Shown here: positions 57,924 to 64,000 of the stretch, in pieces
How positions within the stretch are numbered: the stretch's first letter is position 1
Layout: every line of letters starts with the position of its first letter
NCBI GenBank assembly: GCA_027452205.1
Contig: DAIDGV010000010.1
Location: 101,455-165,454 of the forward strand
Source: a candidate division FCPU426 bacterium
GTDB lineage: Bacteria; Oederibacteriota; Muellerivitia; Muellerivitales; Muellerivitaceae
Reading direction: 5' to 3'
DNA: 64,000 bases
Program-made: the position numbers and the translations under genes
The notes under the pieces: model-generated
The model's database searches: none
Told to the model about the DNA's origin: nothing
Seen by the model: only the letters and a program-made list of their open reading frames with translations

Positions 57924-60746
57924 ATGGCCGAATATAAATCCACTCTGAACATCACCCAAACGTCCTTCCCCATGAAGGCCAACCTACCCCAGACCGAGCC
58001 GGAGCGGCAAAAGCTCTGGGAAGGTTTCGGTTTTTACAAAGGCGCTTTCAAAAAGCCGGGCGCGCCCAAGTATGTCCTGCACGACGGGCCGCCTTTCGCC
58101 AACGGTGATATCCATATGGGCACGGCGCTCAATAAGATCCTCAAGGACATCATCGTCAAGTATCAGGGCCTCAAGGGACACGACGCCCCTTATGTGCCGG
58201 GCTGGGACTGCCACGGCATGCCGATCGAGCACAAGGTGGTCGAGAAGCTGGGCTCTAAAGCCAAGACCATGACCAAAGTGGAGATCCGCAAAGAATGTAA
58301 GGCCTATGCGGAGAAGTTCCTGGACCGCCAAAGGGACGAGTTCAAACGGCTGGGAGTCATCGGCAATTTTGATAATCCTTATATGACGATGGACCCCACT
58401 TATGAACTGGCCATCGTAAAGGCTTTCCAGCAAATGCTGGCGGAAGGCTATGTTTCGCGCCGCCTTCGTCCCATTCACTGGTGCCCGGTTTGCCAAACAG
58501 CCCTAGCTGAGGCGGAAGTTGAATACGCGGACCACGAATCCTTGGCGGTCTCGGTGGCTTTCCCGGCCAAGCAACTGCCGGCGGGTGTTTTCTCGAAAGT
58601 GCCCCTGGATAAGCTTTCTTTCGTCATCTGGACGACGACCCCCTGGACCTTGCCAGCTAACTTGGGTATTTCGGTCCATCCTGACTTTGAATATGTGGCC
58701 GTGAAGGCGGGTGACAACTATTACGTGGTAGCCAAGACCCTTTTACCCGCAGTGGCTCAAATGTGCGGTTGGAAAGAAGGGGATTACCAAGTGGTCGATG
58801 AGGTGATCGGCCAAAAGCTGGACCGTGGCTTGGCCCGTCATCCCTTCTTGGACCAAGACTCGCTCTTGATGGTGGGTGAACATGTCACCGCGGACGCCGG
58901 TACGGGTTTGGTACATACCGCCCCAGGCCATGGCCGTGAGGACTATGAGATCGGCCTGAAATACAACCTGCCGGTCTATTCGCCGGTGGATGAAGCGGGC
59001 CGGTACGACGCCCGGGTGAAAGAATGGGAAGGCATGTCCATTTGGAAAGCCAACCCCTTGGTGGTCGAAAAGCTCAAAAGCCTCGGTAAACTTCTTTCGT
59101 TCCAGACCATCAAACACAGCTATCCCAATTGCTGGCGCTCGAAGAATCCTATCATCTTCCGGGCGACCGCCCAATGGTTCATCGAGTTGGATCATAAAGA
59201 CCTGCGCGAGAAGTGCTTAGAAGAGATCGGTCGCGTTCAATGGGTACCCAGCTGGGGCAAAGACCGTATCTCCAACATGGTCGAAGGCCGGGCGGACTGG
59301 TGTATTTCCCGTCAAAGGTCCTGGGGTGTCCCCATCACCGCTATTTACTGCAAGACCTGCGGCGATGTGGTGAAAGACGCCAAGGTCAGCGAAGCGACCA
59401 TCGCCATGATCCAAAAAGAAGGGTTGGACGGTTGGTTCCAACACCAAGCCAAGGACATTTTGGCTGTCGGCACGAAGTGCCAGTGCGGCTCCAGCGAGTT
59501 CGTCAAAGAAGAGGACATTCTCGACGTCTGGTTCGAGTCCGGCGTTTCCCATATGGCGGTTCTGGCCACCCGGCCTGAACTGACCTGGCCGGCGGACCTT
59601 TATTTGGAAGGCGGCGACCAACATCGCGGCTGGTTCCAACATGCCCTTTGGACCGGAGTTGCCTTGAAAGGCCACGCGCCCTTCAAGACGGTCCTGACCC
59701 ACGGCTGGGTGCTAGATGCACAAGGCAAGGCCATGCACAAGAGCGCGGGTAATGCCATCGATCCCATGGACCTGATGAAACAATATGGGGCTGACATCCT
59801 TCGATTGTTCGTTTCTTCCGAGGACTATACCGAGGACGTTTCCATCGGGACCGAGATGCTGACCCGCATGTCGGAAGCCTACCGCCGTATCCGTAATACC
59901 TTCCGTTTCATCTTGGGTAACCTTTCGGATTTCGATCCCAAGACCGACCGGGTGGTCTTAGACGACTTTTTACCCATCGACCGTTGGGCCTGGGCGGAGG
60001 GCCAGAAAACGCTGACCAGCCTAAGCGAAGCCTATAGCCAGTACCAATACACCCGGGTGTTCCACGAGTTGGATTACTTTTTCTCGGTCACTTTGAGCGC
60101 CGGGTATTTTGACATCCTGAAGGACCGTCTTTACACGTTTGAGGCCAAGGGCAAAGCCCGCCGGGCGGCCCAAACGGTGCTTTATGACCTGCTCAAGGGT
60201 TTTGTGATCGCGGTGGCGCCTATCCTTTCCTTTACGTCCGAAGAGATCTGGCAATCCCTGCCGGAAAACTTTAAAGAAGCTAATGAAAAGAGCGTATTTG
60301 ACGCCAAGTGGCCCGAAAGCTCCGCGACGGCCTTTGACGCCACGGTGGCCCAAGAATGGGAAGCCATTTTTGCCGCCAAGAAAGTCGTGTTGAAGTCCCT
60401 CGAAGGCCTGCGTCAAGCCAAAACCATCGGTAGTTCTTTGGAAGGGGAAGTAGCCCTTTACACTGAGAGCGAATTCCTGAAGAAGGCCCTGCAAAAGCAC
60501 GCCGAGAACCTGCGTTATTATTTCCTAGTCTCCAAGGTGGATCTCAAGGAAGGCACGGCCCCGGCGGAAGCCCAATCGGCCGAGGATGCCAATTTGAAAC
60601 TGAAGATCGTGGCCCAAAAGTCCGCGGGTCACAAATGCGCGCGCTGCTGGAACTATTACGACCAATTGGGCCCTGAGATCGAAGACCTGTGCTATCGCTG
60701 CGGCCCGGTCGTTCAAAAAATGCCGGCCCAAGGCCCGGTTTCATGA
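57924..60746 (+). CDS. ileS: Isoleucyl-tRNA synthetase
   Basis: The ATG at 57924 (GGAAAA upstream) starts a 940-residue class I synthetase of bacterial IleRS type. An earlier in-frame codon at 57837 adds a hydrophobic stretch not seen in the family. The HIGH-box is the known variant I-H-M-G-T, and the KMSKS region reads KAMHKSAGN, a substitution seen in several lineages. The editing domain is present (DAGTGLVHTAPGHG), and the C-terminal zinc finger C-A-R-C-W...C-Y-R-C is complete. It charges tRNA-Ile. It begins a run with lspA, lspA, lgt and rluD; the first lspA overlaps its stop. Confidence 0.96.
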   Translation: MAEYKSTLNITQTSFPMKANLPQTEPERQKLWEGFGFYKGAFKKPGAPKYVLHDGPPFANGDIHMGTALNKILKDIIVKYQGLKGHDAPYVPGWDCHGMPIEHKVVEKLGSKAKTMTKVEIRKECKAYAEKFLDRQRDEFKRLGVIGNFDNPYMTMDPTYELAIVKAFQQMLAEGYVSRRLRPIHWCPVCQTALAEAEVEYADHESLAVSVAFPAKQLPAGVFSKVPLDKLSFVIWTTTPWTLPANLGISVHPDFEYVAVKAGDNYYVVAKTLLPAVAQMCGWKEGDYQVVDEVIGQKLDRGLARHPFLDQDSLLMVGEHVTADAGTGLVHTAPGHGREDYEIGLKYNLPVYSPVDEAGRYDARVKEWEGMSIWKANPLVVEKLKSLGKLLSFQTIKHSYPNCWRSKNPIIFRATAQWFIELDHKDLREKCLEEIGRVQWVPSWGKDRISNMVEGRADWCISRQRSWGVPITAIYCKTCGDVVKDAKVSEATIAMIQKEGLDGWFQHQAKDILAVGTKCQCGSSEFVKEEDILDVWFESGVSHMAVLATRPELTWPADLYLEGGDQHRGWFQHALWTGVALKGHAPFKTVLTHGWVLDAQGKAMHKSAGNAIDPMDLMKQYGADILRLFVSSEDYTEDVSIGTEMLTRMSEAYRRIRNTFRFILGNLSDFDPKTDRVVLDDFLPIDRWAWAEGQKTLTSLSEAYSQYQYTRVFHELDYFFSVTLSAGYFDILKDRLYTFEAKGKARRAAQTVLYDLLKGFVIAVAPILSFTSEEIWQSLPENFKEANEKSVFDAKWPESSATAFDATVAQEWEAIFAAKKVVLKSLEGLRQAKTIGSSLEGEVALYTESEFLKKALQKHAENLRYYFLVSKVDLKEGTAPAEAQSAEDANLKLKIVAQKSAGHKCARCWNYYDQLGPEIEDLCYRCGPVVQKMPAQGPVS

Positions 60747-61219
60747 TCCTCACGGGTGTGTCCATGCTGGTGGTGGCCCTGGATCAATTGACTAAATTCT
60801 TCGTGCTCAAATTTCTCCCATTGAACCAGTCCGTTCCGGTCTGGCCGGATTACTGTTATTTGACCTTCATCCAGAACCCCGGTACGGCCTTTGGTCTCAT
60901 GTCCAATATGGACTCGATGGTCCGGGTGCCTTTCTTTGTGACGGTCACGATCGCCGCGGCCTGCATCGTTTATTCCTATCAAAGGGTCATTCCGGAAGAG
61001 AACCTGATGTCCCGGGTCGCCTTGGGGCTGGTATGGGGCGGGGCGCTGGGTAATTTTGTCGACCGGATCTTTTATGGCAAGGTCATCGACTTCATCGACC
61101 TGTGTTACGCCGATTACCACTGGTACGTCTTCAATGTGGCGGATATTTGCGTGACCGTCGGCCTGACCTATTTGCTTTACGGTTTTTTGACCAAGCGTCA
61201 CCCTAAAAGGGCACTATGA
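60743..61219 (+). CDS. lspA: Lipoprotein signal peptidase (first of two tandem copies)
   Basis: The ATG at 60743 overlaps the ileS stop (ATGA). The 158-residue protein has four membrane helices and the family motifs QNPGTAFGLMS, GALGNFVDRIFYGKVIDFID and FNVADIC, containing the two catalytic Asp residues (one in each of the last two). It cleaves the signal peptide of prolipoproteins after Lgt has added diacylglycerol. Lgt is encoded two genes downstream. A second copy follows directly, with a four-base overlap. Confidence 0.95.
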   Translation: MILTGVSMLVVALDQLTKFFVLKFLPLNQSVPVWPDYCYLTFIQNPGTAFGLMSNMDSMVRVPFFVTVTIAAACIVYSYQRVIPEENLMSRVALGLVWGGALGNFVDRIFYGKVIDFIDLCYADYHWYVFNVADICVTVGLTYLLYGFLTKRHPKRAL

Positions 61220-61710
61220 AGATCCGTACGGTCTCCTTTTGGGCGGTGGTCCTCGATCAAGGGTCTAAATACCTCATCTCGCATTATTGCCATCAAGCTC
61301 AGTCCATCACGCTGATCCCCAACATCCTCAGCCTGACCTATATCGACAATCCCGGGGCGGCTTTCGGTTTCATGGCCAATATTTCGCCTTTTATCCGCAT
61401 CCCTTTCTTTATCCTTATTACTATCGGCGCCGGGTTGGTCATTTATGCTTATCAGCGGCATCTTTCTTCGGACAAAATCTGGCAACGGTTCTGCCTGGGG
61501 TTGATTTGGGGCGGCGCGGTGGGTAACTTCATTGATAGAGTTTTTTACCGCCAGGTGGTGGATTTCATCGACGTGGAGAAGATCGGTTTTGGGCGGTACC
61601 ATTTTCCGTACATTTTCAACGTGGCGGATTCCTGTATCACGGTGGGGATCATTTTGTTGTTCCTGATCCACTATTTCGATGTGTCGGACAGGGAAAAGGC
61701 TTCGTCGTAA
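61216..61710 (+). CDS. lspA: Lipoprotein signal peptidase (second tandem copy)
   Basis: This 164-residue paralogue overlaps the first lspA by ATGA. It keeps the core motifs DNPGAAFGFMA, GAVGNFIDRVFYRQVVDFID and FNVADSC, so both catalytic Asp residues are present and it should be active. The two copies differ along the whole length, so the duplication is old. They may serve different lipobox classes; there is no experimental evidence here. A 64-base gap leads to lgt. Confidence 0.92.
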   Translation: MKIRTVSFWAVVLDQGSKYLISHYCHQAQSITLIPNILSLTYIDNPGAAFGFMANISPFIRIPFFILITIGAGLVIYAYQRHLSSDKIWQRFCLGLIWGGAVGNFIDRVFYRQVVDFIDVEKIGFGRYHFPYIFNVADSCITVGIILLFLIHYFDVSDREKASS

Positions 61711-61774
61711 CTTTGCCGATCCTGAAACAGTAGTTAATGAGGGGCCTCGGCCCCAATTCGCGTTAAAGGTCTTT

Positions 61775-62611
61775 ATGTATCCTCGTTTGCTGACCCTAGG
61801 TCCCTTTCAATTATTCGGTCATGTGGTGGGTCCGCTTTATCTTTATTCCTACGGCCTTTGCATGGCCCTGGCGTTGGGTTTGAGCATCTATCTTTTCGCC
61901 CGGGACGCGGGCAAATATATCGGCCCCCAGATCGGACAGACCTGGGATCAAACTTTCCAAAAGACTTTCGACCTGGGTGTTTGGGTCATCATCAGTTCCA
62001 TCCTGGGCGCCCGGATCTTTTATGTATGGGAAAATCATGCGCAATTCACCAATCCAAATTTTTTCGCTAATGTCTGGGACATGTGCAAGATCTGGGAAGG
62101 CGGATTGGTCTATTATGGCGGTCTTTTTGGCGCTTTGGCCGCTGCGGCGTTGTGGGTGCGCGCGGAAAAATGGCCGGTCAGCTATGGATTCGATCTGGTG
62201 TCGCCTTACATCCTCTTGGGACAAGCTATTGGCCGCATGGGATGTTTCCTCAATGGTTGTTGTTATGGGGCGGTGGACGAGCATTATGGCTTGGTTTTTC
62301 CGGGCGGGGAAGACAACCTGCCCCACTTGCCGACCCAGTTGTGGGAACTGGCGGGGGATCTAGCGCTCTTCTTTTTACTGCTTTGGGCCCGTAAATGGAC
62401 CCTTCGTTACCGCTGGTTGACTTTAGCTTTGTACGGTTTTACCTACGGCCTGCTGCGTTTTGTGATCGAGTTCTGGAGACTGAAGCGGGTTTCCACTTTC
62501 TTCAACTCGGTGTCCCAAGAAGTAAGCGGTATCTTGGTTGTGATCGCATTGGTGGCCATCGCCGTTATTTTGGTCCAAGGCCCAAATCGAAAGCCCGTTG
62601 AGACGAAATAA
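61775..62611 (+). CDS. lgt: Prolipoprotein diacylglyceryl transferase
   Basis: The ATG at 61775 follows AAAGG. The 278-residue polytopic protein has the Lgt periplasmic signature GRMGCFLNGCCYG, the W-E-G-G-L-V-Y-Y-G-G region and a substrate-side R-F-V-I-E-F. The C-terminal end has the final hydrophobic helix. Lgt transfers diacylglycerol to the lipobox Cys of prolipoproteins, the step before LspA. The gene follows two lspA copies, and 16 bases later rluD begins. Confidence 0.94.
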   Translation: MYPRLLTLGPFQLFGHVVGPLYLYSYGLCMALALGLSIYLFARDAGKYIGPQIGQTWDQTFQKTFDLGVWVIISSILGARIFYVWENHAQFTNPNFFANVWDMCKIWEGGLVYYGGLFGALAAAALWVRAEKWPVSYGFDLVSPYILLGQAIGRMGCFLNGCCYGAVDEHYGLVFPGGEDNLPHLPTQLWELAGDLALFFLLLWARKWTLRYRWLTLALYGFTYGLLRFVIEFWRLKRVSTFFNSVSQEVSGILVVIALVAIAVILVQGPNRKPVETK

Positions 62612-62627
62612 CGGCTAAAATGCCCGC

Positions 62628-63599
62628 ATGTTAGAACCTTCCTCCAAGACCGAGCAATCCGCAGTCATTTCCGTGTCGCATGATGATCTGGGCAAGCGCC
62701 TGGATGTCTTTTTAGTCTCCCAATTACCCGGTTTTTCCCGTACCCAGGTTCAGGCCCTTATCGCGGCAGGGAAGGTGCAAGCCCGGTTCAAGGTCAAGGC
62801 GGTCAAGGCCAGTCTTGCTGTGGAAGAAGGGAATTCCTTCCTCGTAACGGTCCCTGCCGCGGCCCAGACGGACATTGCCCCTGAAAAGATCAAACTGGAT
62901 ATCGTGCATGAGGACCGTTCGGTCATCGTCATCAACAAGCCGGTGGGGTTAGTAGTGCATCCAGGCGCGGGTAATCCATCCCACACGCTCATCAACGCGC
63001 TGGTGGCCCATTGTCCGGACTTAACCGGGGTGGGCGGGGTGAAACGCCCGGGTTTGGTGCATCGGCTGGACAAGGACACCTCAGGTCTTTTGGTGGTCGC
63101 CAAGACCGACCGCGCCTTTAAAAGCCTGGTGGCCCAACTGAAGGACCGTTCCTTAAGCCGCGAGTATATCGCCATCGTGAAGGGCCAATTGAACGGCCGG
63201 GGGGTCGTGCAGGCTGCTATTGGACGTCACACCATGTCCCGTAAGAAAATGGCGGTCCAGGCTGAGAATGGCAAGCCAGCCCTGACCCATTTCACGACCT
63301 TGGACCACAATGAACAAGCTAGCTTGATCCTGCTCAAACTCGAGACCGGACGGACCCATCAGATCCGCGTGCACATGGCCTATATCCATCACGCAATTTT
63401 GGGGGATTCGATCTATGGTTCAGCATCCGAACTGGCGGAGCGGCAGATGTTGCACGCCTTCCGGCTTTCCTTCCGCCACCCGCAAACGGGCCGGAAGATG
63501 AATTTTTACGCGGGACCGCCGAAAGATTTTGTGGAAACATTGCCGAAGGTGGGCCTGACGGCTCCCAAGTGGCATCTGGTTCGGTGGAAAAATGATTAA
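62628..63599 (+). CDS. rluD: 23S rRNA pseudouridine synthase, RluD family
   Basis: The 323-residue protein has an N-terminal S4 RNA-binding domain (residues 15-75, R-L-D-V-F-L ... GKVQARF). The catalytic domain carries the conserved HRLDKDTSGLLVVAK, whose Asp (about residue 148) is the catalytic base of the RluA/C/D superfamily. ETGRTHQIRVHMAYIHHAILGD then follows. RluD modifies helix 69 of 23S rRNA; RluA/C specificity cannot be excluded without more data. It ends overlapping the next ORF by eight bases. Confidence 0.92.
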   Translation: MLEPSSKTEQSAVISVSHDDLGKRLDVFLVSQLPGFSRTQVQALIAAGKVQARFKVKAVKASLAVEEGNSFLVTVPAAAQTDIAPEKIKLDIVHEDRSVIVINKPVGLVVHPGAGNPSHTLINALVAHCPDLTGVGGVKRPGLVHRLDKDTSGLLVVAKTDRAFKSLVAQLKDRSLSREYIAIVKGQLNGRGVVQAAIGRHTMSRKKMAVQAENGKPALTHFTTLDHNEQASLILLKLETGRTHQIRVHMAYIHHAILGDSIYGSASELAERQMLHAFRLSFRHPQTGRKMNFYAGPPKDFVETLPKVGLTAPKWHLVRWKND

Positions 63600-63894
63600 A
63601 CGTGTTTTTGAAAACCGTAATTTTTGGTGTTTGCTTTTTATTGTTGGAATTTCAATTGGTTTCTATTTGTGGTTTTTGCCATTTAAAGTTTTTGTTGATT
63701 CAATCCCACCTGCATTTTGGGGGACGCTTGCTGGTTCCTTTTTTACTTTAATAGGTGTAAATCTAACAAATGAGCACAATTTAAAACGAATGGTCATTCA
63801 ATTTGAGCATGATGATGCTGTCCATAAAGTTGAAAGAGACTTAGATATAAAAAAGGATGTTTATAAAACTTGCCAGAAAACCCCAGGCTTTTAA
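63592..63894 (+). pseudogene. AT-rich membrane protein gene cut off by an inserted element
   Basis: From 63592 the sequence turns sharply AT-rich compared with rluD, and codons such as TTT, ATT and AAA dominate. The product begins with two hydrophobic segments (NFWCLLFIVGISIGFYLWFLPF and IPPAFWGTLAGSFFTLIGVNL). A charged region (MVIQFEHDDAVHKVERDLDIKKDVY) follows, the start of a longer coiled-coil membrane protein, but the frame ends abruptly inside a hairpin at 63892-63894. Base composition returns to GC-rich near 63870. I read this as a horizontally acquired gene truncated by an insertion. Confidence 0.6.
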
Positions 63895-64000
63895 GCCTGG
63901 GGATGAATGGCTGCCCGGAGGGCCGAGAGATTTTGTCGGCCCGCAGGCAAGAAGTTATGGCATGCTCTGGACATGGCGAAATACTGGGTTGGAGCACACA
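63870..64000 (+). mobile_element. Putative left end of an IS200/IS605-type element
   Basis: From about 63870 to the window edge a GC-rich segment carries a perfect hairpin, CCCCAGGCTT-TT-AAGCCTGGGG (63881-63902). A candidate ATG at 63973 starts M-A-K-Y-W-V-G-A-H, like the beginning of IS200-family TnpA transposases. These elements lack terminal inverted repeats and have subterminal hairpins. The gene that it would interrupt ends just inside the hairpin. The identification is suggestive because only the first nine codons are visible. Confidence 0.45.
63973..64000 (+). CDS. Possible 5' end of an IS200-type transposase TnpA
   Basis: The ATG at 63973 begins M-A-K-Y-W-V-G-A-H before the window ends. 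That is similar to the first residues of IS200/IS605 TnpA, but far too short to be sure. The upstream TCTGGA is a weak ribosome-binding site. Confidence 0.35.

Overview
This 64 kb window (about 55-57% G+C by eye) comes from a free-living, diderm (Gram-negative) bacterium. It has Skp/OmpH-like and Spy-like periplasmic proteins, beta-barrel outer-membrane proteins, lipoprotein-processing genes (lgt and two lspA copies) and many Sec signal peptides. Gene order and protein features do not match a common model lineage. I suspect an uncultured or poorly sampled phylum but cannot name it from sequence alone. Coding density is high on both strands, and many neighbours overlap by ATGA, TTGA, GTGA or TAATG junctions. 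No rRNA, tRNA or CRISPR array was seen.

Layout. 1-4.5 kb: truncated P3A-type proton ATPase, a purine-type phosphoribosyltransferase, a membrane-anchored SRPBCC protein and an OmpH-like chaperone. 4.5-7.7 kb (minus): glucose-dehydrogenase-like SDR plus GH15 glucoamylase. 8-12 kb: ABC-F protein Uup, small envelope/stress proteins, an NAD-binding protein coupled to ClpS, a 37-aa basic ORF, and a cold-shock protein. 12-17 kb: small unknowns, a GT4 glycosyltransferase, and ComM/YifB, whose 3' end is duplicated around a palindromic insert. 17-24.7 kb: cNMP-binding protein, TPR protein, Ffh, an MFS pump, and a cytochrome c / CxxCxC beta-barrel / Cys-rich protein cluster. 25-27.3 kb: DEAD-box helicase preceded by a strikingly structured leader. 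27.4-27.7 kb: a large fold-back repeat. 27.8-32.6 kb (minus): rlmN-PASTA-rpe-pseudo-transglutaminase operon. 32.7-41.4 kb: hisG, small secreted proteins, an SRPBCC-epimerase fusion, MFS, DUF1697, hydrolase, typA. 41.5-54.2 kb: low-complexity secreted protein, NHL-repeat protein, smc-ftsY-STAS-nucleotidase-like run, glgA, and a GGDEF protein fused to a glycogen-binding (CBM48) domain. 54.2-57.8 kb: secreted protein, then a translationally coupled Cys-protein / cupredoxin / sensor adenylate cyclase trio. 57.9-63.6 kb: ileS-lspA-lspA-lgt-rluD. 63.6-64 kb: an AT-rich foreign membrane gene cut off by what looks like the left end of an IS200/IS605-type element.

Themes. (i) Alpha-glucan metabolism: glucoamylase plus putative glucose dehydrogenase, glycogen synthase, and a diguanylate cyclase that probably senses glycogen. 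(ii) Nucleotide second messengers: the GGDEF-CBM48 protein, a periplasm-sensing adenylate cyclase and a free cNMP-binding protein. (iii) Co-translational secretion and lipoprotein maturation: ffh, ftsY, lspA x2, lgt. (iv) Envelope redox/metal proteins: cytochrome c, cupredoxin, CxxCxC barrel. The strongest candidates for something undescribed are the GGDEF-CBM48 fusion beside glgA, the nested-helix leader of the helicase gene, the comM 3'-end duplication, and the cupredoxin-adenylate cyclase operon.
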